From: Candidatus Methylophosphatis roskildensis
GTDB lineage: Bacteria > Pseudomonadota > Gammaproteobacteria > Burkholderiales > Rhodocyclaceae
DNA length: 64,000 nt
Assembly: GCA_016708905.1 (NCBI GenBank)
Contig: JADJEV010000004.1
Span: 496,001 to 560,000 of the forward strand
Direction: 5' to 3'
Position numbers and translations under genes: made by a program. Position 1 is the stretch's first letter. Each line of letters starts with the position of its first letter. The notes below the pieces were generated by a model. It did no database searches, had not been told where the DNA came from, and saw nothing but the letters and a program-made list of their open reading frames with translations. Positions 8,702 to 16,092 of this stretch are shown piece after piece.

Positions 8702-9106
8702 ATGGACGCGCCGAGGATGACCCTATCCGACGAACTCGACACGACGGTACCGGCGATCGCCCGATTCCAAACGCCTGTGGTCGGCGGACTGCAGCCGAAC
8801 GAGGTCGACCTGCGACGCATCGCCCGGTCCTTGGCCGCTCGCGAGCGCTATCGCTACGTCTCGCCGCAGGTCTGTCTGACTCAACGCGGCTATCGCGTCA
8901 GCAGCCCTTGCTGCTCGCGCCGTGTCGATCCGCAGGGTGGACAGATCGACATCGCCTGGATCGAGCATATCGAGAGCAATGGCTGGTGGCGTCTTCACCA
9001 TCGCGACCACGCAGGCGACCGCTGGGTACCGTACGCGGAGTTTGCGCGCCTGCACGAATTGCTCACCCACCTGAACCGCGACCCTGGCAGGTTGTTCTGG
9101 CCATGA
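8702..9106 (+). CDS. Conserved nif-operon protein of unknown function (possible DUF3024-like)
   Basis: The 134-residue product has a CC pair (SSPCCSRRVDP), a charged WWRLHHRDHAGDRW segment and a C-terminal LLTHLNRDPGRLFW. The aromatic and basic pattern recalls DUF3024-type proteins, but I am not certain of that match. Its stop overlaps the nifS start (ATGA at 9103-9106), so the two are probably translationally coupled, hinting at a link to sulfur transfer or cluster assembly. Confidence 0.75.
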   Translation: MDAPRMTLSDELDTTVPAIARFQTPVVGGLQPNEVDLRRIARSLAARERYRYVSPQVCLTQRGYRVSSPCCSRRVDPQGGQIDIAWIEHIESNGWWRLHHRDHAGDRWVPYAEFARLHELLTHLNRDPGRLFWP

Positions 9107-10254
9107 ACGATCGCGGAGTCCTCTATTTCGACCACAACGCTGCCACGCCGGTTGCGCCGGAAGCCGTTGCCGCGATGATCGCCGCGCTCGGCCAGTGCTA
9201 TGGCAATCCGTCGTCAGTTCATACGCTGGGCCAGGCGGCAAAGAGCGTCGTTACGCGGGCGCGTGGCGAGGTTGCGCTGCTGGTCGGGGCGAGTCAGTCG
9301 GAGATCGTATTTACCAGCGGGGCGACCGAAGCAAACCATCTTGCCGTACTGGGTGCGCTAGCCATGCAACCGCACAAACGCCACCTGGTGATGTCGGCCG
9401 TCGAGCACCCTTCGCTGATCAGTCTGGCCAGGCAACTCCGGCAGAGGGATATCGCGACAAGCTGGATACCGGTCGATGCAGCGGGCCGGATCGACACTGA
9501 CCAGGTTTTGCGCGCGCTGCGCCCCGATACCGCGCTGATCTCGGTGATGTGGGCAAACAATGAAACCGGCGTGATCTCGCCGGTCGCCGATATTGCTGCC
9601 GTCGCTCGCTCTTCCCGAGTGCCGTTCCACTGCGATGCGACACAGGCGGCAGGTCGGGTGCCGATCGACTTTGCAGGATCGGGGATCGATCTGCTGTCGC
9701 TTTCGGCGCACAAGCTCCATGGTCCGAAGGGCGTCGGCGCGTTGTGTGTGCGCAAGGGAATCGGGCTTCCGCCGCTGATCAACGGACACCAGGAACGCGG
9801 GCGTCGGGGCGGCACCGAAAACGTTCCGGGAATTGCCGGTTTCGGTGCGGCAGCACGGGTTGCGTCGGGGCGAGTCATGGCGGACGCGTCGCGCATCGAA
9901 TCCCTGCGCGACGCGCTCGAAGCGGCGTTGCGGCAGCGCTTCTCCGAGGCAACGATCAACGGTTGCGGCGCGAATCGCCTGCCGAATACGACGAACGTTC
10001 GTTTCGCTACGCTGGACGCGGAGATGGTTCTGTCCCGGCTGAATCGCGTCGGCGTCTGCGCGTCGAGCGGCTCCGCATGTACTGCCACAGCTACCGAGCC
10101 CTCGCACGTGCTGCTGGCAATGGGACAAACGCGCGAGCAGGCATTGGCAGCCGTCCGCCTTTCCCTTGGACGCACGACGATCCCGACCCACATCGACCGC
10201 TTGCTCGACGCACTGACGGAAGTCCTCCGTCCGGCGCGGGAACGCGCGGCGTGA
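9103..10254 (+). CDS. nifS: Cysteine desulfurase NifS
   Basis: NifS takes sulfur from L-cysteine with pyridoxal phosphate and supplies it for nitrogenase Fe-S clusters. The PLP lysine is K204 in SAHKLHGPKG, the PLP-stacking histidine is in VEHPS, and the persulfide-forming cysteine is C326 in SSGSACT. At 383 residues the length is normal. The ATG at 9103 overlaps the previous stop. No nifU follows; the scaffold IscU is encoded in a separate operon at 43577-44422, so NifS may work with that or with an external scaffold. Confidence 0.95.
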   Translation: MNDRGVLYFDHNAATPVAPEAVAAMIAALGQCYGNPSSVHTLGQAAKSVVTRARGEVALLVGASQSEIVFTSGATEANHLAVLGALAMQPHKRHLVMSAVEHPSLISLARQLRQRDIATSWIPVDAAGRIDTDQVLRALRPDTALISVMWANNETGVISPVADIAAVARSSRVPFHCDATQAAGRVPIDFAGSGIDLLSLSAHKLHGPKGVGALCVRKGIGLPPLINGHQERGRRGGTENVPGIAGFGAAARVASGRVMADASRIESLRDALEAALRQRFSEATINGCGANRLPNTTNVRFATLDAEMVLSRLNRVGVCASSGSACTATATEPSHVLLAMGQTREQALAAVRLSLGRTTIPTHIDRLLDALTEVLRPARERAA

Positions 10255-10280
10255 GTTTTTTGCGACTCCGGAGAAAAACC

Positions 10281-10490
10281 ATGAAAGTCATGATTCGCAA
10301 GACAACCGGCGGTGCGTTGTCGCTCTATATGCCGAAAAAGGATCTCGAGGAACGGATCGTTGCGATGGAGAAGGAAAAAATGTGGGGCGGCACAGTCACG
10401 CTGGGTAATGGCTGGAAGCTGGAGCTGCCGGACATGGCGGCCGACACGCGGCTGCCCATCACCGTCGAAGTGCGGCGCCTGGGAGATTGA
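10281..10490 (+). CDS. nifT: NifT/FixU family protein
   Basis: This 69-residue protein begins MKVMIRKTTGGALSLYMPKK and contains MWGGTVTLGNGWKLELP, the signature of NifT/FixU. The exact role in nitrogen fixation is not known. The ATG at 10281 is preceded by CCGGAGAAA, a good ribosome binding site, 26 bases after nifS. Confidence 0.93.
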   Translation: MKVMIRKTTGGALSLYMPKKDLEERIVAMEKEKMWGGTVTLGNGWKLELPDMAADTRLPITVEVRRLGD

Positions 10491-10505
10491 ACCCGGGAAC
10501 AGCAT

Positions 10506-10643
10506 TTGACCGTTGATCGCTGGCGCGAACTCAGCATGGATCCGAGCCATTTCGACGTGGTTCGTCACCACCCGACGGGTGAGCGCGCTACGCATCCGCC
10601 CGAACGCACGATCGAGTGCGCCCAACTGCTGATTCCAGGCTGA
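10506..10643 (+). CDS. Possible small protein between nifT and the next gene
   Basis: A 45-codon frame that could start at TTG 10506 (or ATG 10536) reads LTVDRWRELSMDPSHFDVV at its front and ends one base before the next ATG. Tight spacing to both neighbours and the absence of any other use of this 154-base gap make it plausible that it is translated. There is only a weak ribosome binding site. No family is recognised. Confidence 0.4.
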   Translation: MTVDRWRELSMDPSHFDVVRHHPTGERATHPPERTIECAQLLIPG

Positions 10644-10644
10644 A

Positions 10645-10908
10645 ATGGGGCTTTCCTTCGATCTGATAGATCAGATGTGCGGACTGGCTGCCGCCAGCCC
10701 GGGTGCCCGCGAAGCTGCCGCGGCATTGCGCGCGGCCTATCCAGGTCTGCAGGTCACCCGAGTCGATGCCATGGACATGCGGGGGAAGGCGCCGGTGCGG
10801 CGCCTTCCGTCGTGCGACCTGTTTCTGGTGGACTCGCGCGGCCATTGCTGGAAGGTGACCCGGGATCCACATTCCGCGACCGCGGTGGCGGTGGCCGACA
10901 AGACCTGA
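10645..10908 (+). CDS. Hypothetical protein of the nifB operon
   Basis: The 87-residue product (MGLSFDLIDQMCGLAAASPG...) has no domain I can name. The end, DLFLVDSRGHCWKVTRDPHS, looks like a beta-rich segment. It sits between nifT and the SIR2-like gene in the same direction with gaps of one and eleven bases to possible neighbours, so it is probably part of the operon. Confidence 0.65.
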   Translation: MGLSFDLIDQMCGLAAASPGAREAAAALRAAYPGLQVTRVDAMDMRGKAPVRRLPSCDLFLVDSRGHCWKVTRDPHSATAVAVADKT

Positions 10909-11102
10909 AGGACAACGCGATGGACATGAATCTGCCGTCCGAGAATGGCGACGCCGACGATACCGACGAAAGGATCGCGCCGTCCGATCCCGACATGTCG
11001 ATGACCTGGAGCGGGGACGCCAGCGTCGTTGCAGTCGCCCCCGCGTCGGCGCCGGCGGCCCGATCTACCGACCACGCAACGCCCAATCCTGGAGGAAACA
11101 GC

Positions 11103-11954
11103 ATGAGCATACCGGCGCAGATCGTCGAAGGACTGTACAACGGCCGGGTGATTCCCTACCTCGGACCTGCGGTGCTGGAACTGGTCCCCGGTGGATCCCC
11201 GGTGCCCCGCACGCCGGAAGGGTTGGTCGGCATCCTGACTTCGAGGGTCTCGGTGCCGCACCGGATTCGCGGCAAGCTCACGGCGGCCGCGCAGTTCGTC
11301 GAGAACTTCAAGCATCGCAAGACCCTGGTGAAGCATATGGCGGACGCATTCACCCCGAGCGTTGTTCCGTCGCCGCTACACAGCCTTGTCGCGGCGCTGC
11401 CGCTACCGCTACCGCTGGTGGTCGATACCTGGTACGACGACGCCATGTCCGCGGCGCTGGCAGGCCGCAAGGATTGGGGCCAGGTGCAGGGACTTGCCCA
11501 ATCGGAACACTTCGGCACCTGGTACGCACATTACGATGCGGCCGGTGCGGCGGTGCCCGATTACCTGCCGGGGCAGTGGAAGACGCTGCTCTACAAGCCG
11601 CTGGGCGGACATTGGCCGGCCGACAATTTTCTGGTATCCGACTCCGACCATGTCGAAGTGCTGACGGAGATCGACATCCAGACACCGATTCCATCGGAAG
11701 TGCAGCGCTTGCGCGTCGGCTGCCATTTCGTGTTTCTCGGCTGCCGCTTCAACGATCAGCTCACACGCAGTTTCGCTCGGCAGATCATGAAGCGCTCTTC
11801 CGACCTGCACTGGGCCGTGCTGCCAGGCGAACTCACGCGGATGGAGCAGCGCTTTCTCGCCGAGCAGCGTATTCAGCGCATCGACGTATCGTTGGAAGAG
11901 TTCGTGACGAATCTGCAGCATGCACTGCGTCAGCGCGATAAGGCTGCGGCATGA
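11103..11954 (+). CDS. SIR2-like domain protein, last gene of the nifB operon
   Basis: The protein shows a SIR2-like (SIR2_2 type) pattern: an N-terminal glycine-containing strand-loop VIPYLGPAVLEL in place of GAG, LPLVVDTWYDDAM in place of the TTNYD motif, YKPLGGHW near the LHG position, FVFLGCRFNDQLTRSF matching the GxxxxD element, and a C-terminal Rossmann-like end. Several catalytic positions are changed, so NAD hydrolysis or deacylation is uncertain. The ATG at 11103 has a strong GGAGGAA site; an in-frame ATG at 10920 would add a 61-residue low-complexity, acidic front. It converges on draG. Role in nitrogen fixation unknown. Confidence 0.75.
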   Translation: MSIPAQIVEGLYNGRVIPYLGPAVLELVPGGSPVPRTPEGLVGILTSRVSVPHRIRGKLTAAAQFVENFKHRKTLVKHMADAFTPSVVPSPLHSLVAALPLPLPLVVDTWYDDAMSAALAGRKDWGQVQGLAQSEHFGTWYAHYDAAGAAVPDYLPGQWKTLLYKPLGGHWPADNFLVSDSDHVEVLTEIDIQTPIPSEVQRLRVGCHFVFLGCRFNDQLTRSFARQIMKRSSDLHWAVLPGELTRMEQRFLAEQRIQRIDVSLEEFVTNLQHALRQRDKAAA

Positions 11955-12162
11955 GGCTCCAAGGCGAGGCAGATCGTGACTGGTCCGCGCCGGGGAGTCA
12001 ATGTCGGTTCAGGACTTCCACCTCGAGATGGCGGCATTTGGGCCTTTGTCGGTCGCCTCTGGCGGGCGGCTCGTCGCATTGATCTGCCGCCGCGAAGTCC
12101 AGTTCCAATTCGCATCGGCCGTCTATCGCGACCTGGGGACGGCGGATCGGCGAGCGAATCCT

Positions 12163-13140
12163 TCAGAAGGCGGGCCGACGCGTCCAATCCTCCGTCCAAC
12201 GGGTACAGACGCGTTGCATCTTTGCCGGCGCGAGTGCCAGCAGCGCAGCGGTCTGATGAGTGATGCGGCGGACGACGGCCCGGTCGAGTCGATCGAGCCA
12301 GCGCGCCGGCAGTTGCAGCGCACCGCAACGTGCGCCGGCCAACATTCCGGCGAGTGCGCCTGTCGTATCCGCGTCGTCGCCGCGATTGACCGTAGCGATC
12401 AGGCAGTGCTCGAAGTCATCGTGGGAGAAGAAGGCGTGCAGCACGGTTTGCACCGTATCGACGATGAAGCCGCTGGCACGTCCCGGATAGGGGTTGAAGC
12501 GAAACTGCCTATGGGCGCATACCAGCGCCTCCGCCTCCGAACGGCAAGAAGGCATATTTCCGGTGCGGACCAGTTCGCGCACCATGCGCCCGAGCGAGAG
12601 CGTCGCGGCGTCGGACAAGGGATGGTTGTGAGTGATCCGTGCCTGCGCGATGCTGTTCGATTCGAACGCCGCATCGTCGTCGAGCGACAGCAGGGCAACC
12701 GGCAGGTTGCGCATGCAGGCGCCGTTGCCGGCGTCGCCTTCAGAGCGTGGACCGGCGAGCGTGCGCTGCGTGATGTAACGCTGGATGCCTCGCCGGCAGG
12801 TATTGCCGACATCGATCGGGCGGCTGCGCAGCCAACGCGCAAAGCTCTCGGCGACGGCGCGAGTATCGAAGCCGTTGCGCTCGACGATCGCATCGCCCAG
12901 CGCGAGCGACATCGAGGTGTCGTCGGTCACCTGACCCGGCTTTAGCTTGAGCCAGCCCCCGCCCACCATCCTGTCGTGGGTGCCGTACTGGCGGGCGATC
13001 TCGCCCGGCGTCATGAACTCCACGGTCGCTCCCAGCGCATCGCCGATAGCTAGGCCGAGGTAGGCGCCCAACGCACGATCTTCAAGCGCGCGTTCGTTCC
13101 AGGCCCGATTGGTAGTCCTTTGGCTGTCGGATTCAGACAT
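12163..13140 (-). CDS. draG: ADP-ribosyl-[dinitrogen reductase] hydrolase DraG
   Basis: DraG removes ADP-ribose from the arginine of NifH and so reactivates nitrogenase after ammonium or dark shock is relieved. The dimanganese-binding residues are visible in TDDTSMSLALGD, DVGNTCRRGIQ and NRGDDADTTGALAG, and the front AYLGLAIGDALGATVE is typical of ADP-ribosylglycohydrolases. 325 residues. Its start overlaps the 3' end of draT by 8 bases, so the genes are co-translated. It ends about 210 bases from the convergent SIR2-like gene. Confidence 0.95.
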   Translation of the reverse strand: MSESDSQRTTNRAWNERALEDRALGAYLGLAIGDALGATVEFMTPGEIARQYGTHDRMVGGGWLKLKPGQVTDDTSMSLALGDAIVERNGFDTRAVAESFARWLRSRPIDVGNTCRRGIQRYITQRTLAGPRSEGDAGNGACMRNLPVALLSLDDDAAFESNSIAQARITHNHPLSDAATLSLGRMVRELVRTGNMPSCRSEAEALVCAHRQFRFNPYPGRASGFIVDTVQTVLHAFFSHDDFEHCLIATVNRGDDADTTGALAGMLAGARCGALQLPARWLDRLDRAVVRRITHQTAALLALAPAKMQRVCTRWTEDWTRRPAF

Positions 13141-14014
13141 ACGCCGCGGTCACTTCGTATTCGCCGCCGATAACCAGGCATTCGGCCTCACCCTTGAGCG
13201 GGTGCCGCTCAAGCAGGTCGTTGTAGAACAGAATCTTGACCAGAGGTACCTGCGCTTCGAGGATCCAGTCGCCGAATTCGTCGGCCCGCGCGCGCGAGAA
13301 GCTGAACGACACCAGACTGTTGAGTCGGGTCACAAGACGTCCAGCACGACGCGGCGGCGGATCCTGCTCGACCTCTTCCCAGCAATTGACGCCGCGATAC
13401 AGCGTCACATGGCGCTGGCCGGCGCGCCAGAAGCGAACCAGCGTCCACTGGCAGTACTCGTAAAGCAGGTCGAGCTGCACGTTGATGCTGTTGTTGTGAA
13501 AGCGGCCGCCCATCTTTTCCTCCATGTAAGTCATCCACGCGTGTGAAGGGAAGCGGCCCAGTACTTCCTTGTGATAGCTGGGCAGCAGGCCGAAGCGGCT
13601 TTCCACCCAACCCTTGAGAACGGCACCCTGCGCGCTGTTGGAATCGAAGCCCCAGCCTTCGAGCAGCTTGAGGTAGCTGGAGCGAAAGCGCCTTGGCCGA
13701 CCGTCTTCGGTCGAAGGCGGCAATCCGAACAGCATCTGCATGTAGTGTCGAAAAACCTGCGCCGCCTCGCCGGGATCCGGTGCCGCATCGAGCAGGCGAA
13801 ACAGGCCGGGGTTGAGCTCGCGCACACCGCTGATCGACAGGGGAAGGGGATGGGCGTTGAAGACGGTCGATGCGAGCAGGCCGGTGGGAATGCCGACCAG
13901 GTTCGTGCTGTGCATGGGGGGCAGCGACTGACGATGGGCGACACGTGACGGCGGTTTCGAACTCTTGTCAACCTCCATCCGGCCTTCGTCACTTGTAACC
14001 CGCCACCGATTCAC
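13133..14014 (-). CDS. draT: NAD(+)-dinitrogen-reductase ADP-D-ribosyltransferase DraT
   Basis: DraT transfers ADP-ribose from NAD to a conserved arginine of NifH (R102 here), switching nitrogenase off. The family stretches HSTNLVGIPTGLLAS, TLYRGVNCWEE and RLNSLVSFSFSRARADEFGD are present, the last two forming the NAD-binding and catalytic region. The GTG at 14014 overlaps the stop of the upstream gene (GTGA); because the conserved region starts only at about residue 35, the ATG at 13978 or the one near 13915 could be the true start. Confidence 0.94.
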   Translation of the reverse strand: MNRWRVTSDEGRMEVDKSSKPPSRVAHRQSLPPMHSTNLVGIPTGLLASTVFNAHPLPLSISGVRELNPGLFRLLDAAPDPGEAAQVFRHYMQMLFGLPPSTEDGRPRRFRSSYLKLLEGWGFDSNSAQGAVLKGWVESRFGLLPSYHKEVLGRFPSHAWMTYMEEKMGGRFHNNSINVQLDLLYEYCQWTLVRFWRAGQRHVTLYRGVNCWEEVEQDPPPRRAGRLVTRLNSLVSFSFSRARADEFGDWILEAQVPLVKILFYNDLLERHPLKGEAECLVIGGEYEVTAAYV

Positions 14015-14598
14015 ACCGGACGGTTCTCGCGGACCTTGATGGGGCCCATGATCGCGAGCCCATCTTCGAAACTGATTGCCGGCCAGTTCTGTCTGAAGCC
14101 GGCCGCCGCCTTGGCGATGCGATCAAGCTTCGCGCCGGTGTCGAGTTTCTTCAGATCATTGCGCTCGATGCCGAACAGGTCGAGCAGCTCGTTGTATACC
14201 GTCGCCTCCTCGAGCGGCAGGATGTAGAACGTCGCGCCGCCGTAGGCTACCTGATACTTCTTCGAGATGTCGATGTTGCCGCAGAACAGGAAGTACTTTC
14301 CGTCGGCGGCGAGCTTGTCGCCAAGCACTTCGGCCAGTAGCTGCAGGTGTTCGAAGGATTGCACGAATCCGGTGAAGAATGGAATTGTCGTCGCGCCCGC
14401 TTCAGCGACGGTCATTACCTGGTCGCACTTCACTTCCGGCGGGCGCGCCTCGTCGGCAAACTGCTCTGCGAACTTGAGTGCCAATTCGCCGCGAAAGCCG
14501 AAGCGCCCCGGCGTCGGCGTTGAGTCTTTGTGGACCGGGGACAGCAGGCGTTTGTCGGCGTCGAGATCGGCGAGCGCGGTTTCGGTGATCTTGGTCAC
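14011..14598 (-). CDS. Unknown protein, first gene of the dra operon
   Basis: The 195-residue protein starts at a GTG (14598) with AAGG seven bases upstream and reads VTKITETALADLDADKRLL. It contains RFGFRGELALKFAEQF, TTIPFFTGFVQSFEHLQLL and YFLFCGNIDISKKYQVAYGG, giving an alpha/beta impression, but I cannot assign a family. It is not the DraB known from Azospirillum as far as I can tell. It overlaps draT, and the whole operon is divergent from nifH with its own sigma54-like promoter, so a role in nitrogenase control is a fair inference. Confidence 0.8.
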   Translation of the reverse strand: MTKITETALADLDADKRLLSPVHKDSTPTPGRFGFRGELALKFAEQFADEARPPEVKCDQVMTVAEAGATTIPFFTGFVQSFEHLQLLAEVLGDKLAADGKYFLFCGNIDISKKYQVAYGGATFYILPLEEATVYNELLDLFGIERNDLKKLDTGAKLDRIAKAAAGFRQNWPAISFEDGLAIMGPIKVRENRPV

Positions 14599-14695
14599 GA
14601 TGATTCCTTGGTTGTTGGACGAGCGAGTCAATCGAGCGGGTCCGCGCGACCGGCGGCGCATCGCTCGTGCCGGTCGAGCCATTCGGTCAGCGATT

Positions 14696-14711
14696 AGCAA
14701 TCTCCGTTCCC
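14696..14711 (-). promoter_or_regulatory. Sigma54-like promoter of the dra operon
   Basis: Read on the minus strand the sequence is GGGAACGGAGATTGCT, which keeps GG and GC ten bases apart and the TTGC of the -12 element, while the -24 element is imperfect (GGGAAC for TGGCAC). It lies about 100 bases upstream of the GTG at 14598 and shares the intergenic region with nifH, including two NifA sites. Confidence 0.6.
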
Positions 14712-14833
14712 ACGTTCGCGATGTCCCGGCCGCTCCCCGGGGCAGCGCCCGGAGAGCCACTATCCATGCGGGTCTCGGAGGGTGTGCAGGGCGAGCCCGA
14801 GGGTGCCGAGCAGCGGCTGCAAGTTTGTGCGCT

Positions 14834-14849
14834 TGTCCATTTCCCTACA
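14834..14849. promoter_or_regulatory. NifA upstream activator site, distal to nifH
   Basis: TGT-CCATTTCCCT-ACA matches TGT-N10-ACA exactly and lies about 125 bases upstream of the nifH -24 element. It is also upstream of the divergent dra promoter. Confidence 0.65.
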
Positions 14850-14862
14850 GCGCGATTGCGTT

Positions 14863-14878
14863 TGTGGGGTTTGCAACA
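14863..14878. promoter_or_regulatory. NifA upstream activator site, proximal to nifH
   Basis: TGT-GGGGTTTGCA-ACA is a second exact TGT-N10-ACA site, 29 bases from the first, about 96 bases upstream of the nifH -24 element. Its core resembles the site upstream of nifV (TTTGCAACA is shared). Confidence 0.75.
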
Positions 14879-14958
14879 GCTTTGAGGTGCCCGAATCGAT
14901 TCTTCCGGCATAGTGAAAAGTACAGCCAGAACAGAGGCTTGCTGCCGGCAGGAGGTTG

Positions 14959-14974
14959 TGGCACGCGGGTTGCT
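14959..14974 (+). promoter_or_regulatory. Sigma54 (-24/-12) promoter of nifHDK
   Basis: TGGCACGCGGGTTGCT is a perfect consensus promoter with GG at 14960-14961 and GC at 14972-14973. The predicted transcript would have a leader of roughly 140 bases before the nifH start. Confidence 0.88.
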
Positions 14975-15122
14975 AAACGGAGCCTGCACCGAAAGTGTTT
15001 GCCAGCGATTGACTCAAGATGAAGACCTACAAAGCTTACGCAGGGCGCAATCCCGGATGCATTGAACGTCACTGACGACTGAACCAGAACTCAACCATCT
15101 GTTAATGAACAGGAGATGAAAA

Positions 15123-16004
15123 ATGGCTGCTCTTAGGCAAATCGCATTCTATGGCAAGGGTGGCATCGGCAAGTCCACCACCTCGCAGAATACCCTGGCC
15201 GCACTGGCCGAAATGGGCCAGAAGATCCTCATCGTCGGCTGCGACCCAAAGGCCGACTCGACCCGCCTGATTCTGCACGCCAAGGCACAGGACACCGTGC
15301 TCTCGCTCGCGGCCGAAGCGGGCAGTGTGGAAGACCTCGAGCTCGAAGACGTGCTGAAGGTTGGTTATCGAGATATTCGCTGCGTCGAATCCGGTGGCCC
15401 GGAGCCGGGCGTCGGATGCGCGGGCCGCGGGGTCATCACCTCGATCAACTTCCTCGAAGAGAACGGTGCCTACGACGGCGTCGACTACGTCTCCTACGAC
15501 GTGCTCGGTGATGTCGTGTGCGGCGGCTTCGCGATGCCGATACGCGAGAACAAGGCGCAGGAAATCTACATCGTCATGTCGGGGGAGATGATGGCCATGT
15601 ACGCGGCCAACAACATCTCGAAGGGCATCCTGAAGTACGCCAACTCGGGCGGTGTACGCCTCGGCGGCCTCATCTGCAACGAACGCCAGACCGACAAGGA
15701 ATACGAGCTCTCTGACGCGTTGGCGAAGAAGCTGGGCACCAAGCTGATCCACTTCGTGCCGCGCGACAACGTCGTGCAGCACGCCGAACTGCGTCGCATG
15801 ACGGTGCTCGAGTACGACCCCGACAGCAAGCAGGCGGCCGAGTACCGCGAGCTGGCCAGCAAAATCCACAACAACGCTGGCAACGGCACGATTCCGACAC
15901 CTATCACCATGGACGAGCTCGAGGATTTGCTGATGGAGTTCGGCATCATGAAGAAGGAAGACGAGTCGATCATCGGCAAGAAGGCCAAGGAAGTCGCGGC
16001 TTGA
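15123..16004 (+). CDS. nifH: Nitrogenase iron protein NifH
   Basis: NifH is the ATP-dependent reductase of nitrogenase and also acts in FeMo-cofactor insertion. The P-loop GKGGIGKST is at residues 11-19, and the bridging [4Fe-4S] cluster cysteines are C99 and C133. The arginine that DraT modifies is R102 in CAGRGVIT. The length, 293 residues, is standard, and AGGAGATGAAAA precedes the ATG. The gene is expressed from a consensus sigma54 promoter with two NifA sites, and the presence of draTG predicts post-translational control. Confidence 0.98.
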   Translation: MAALRQIAFYGKGGIGKSTTSQNTLAALAEMGQKILIVGCDPKADSTRLILHAKAQDTVLSLAAEAGSVEDLELEDVLKVGYRDIRCVESGGPEPGVGCAGRGVITSINFLEENGAYDGVDYVSYDVLGDVVCGGFAMPIRENKAQEIYIVMSGEMMAMYAANNISKGILKYANSGGVRLGGLICNERQTDKEYELSDALAKKLGTKLIHFVPRDNVVQHAELRRMTVLEYDPDSKQAAEYRELASKIHNNAGNGTIPTPITMDELEDLLMEFGIMKKEDESIIGKKAKEVAA

Positions 16005-16092
16005 GCGACAGGAAGCAATCTGAAGCGGGGCGTCGCCTGGCGCGGCGCTCAGTTGTTCAAACGGAAGTCTCGGAACAGGATCGGAGGGCGCA

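Noticed and set aside
12001..12945. A 314-codon plus-strand frame over draG.
   Set aside because: It is opposite the clear DraG coding sequence and has no motif or binding site.
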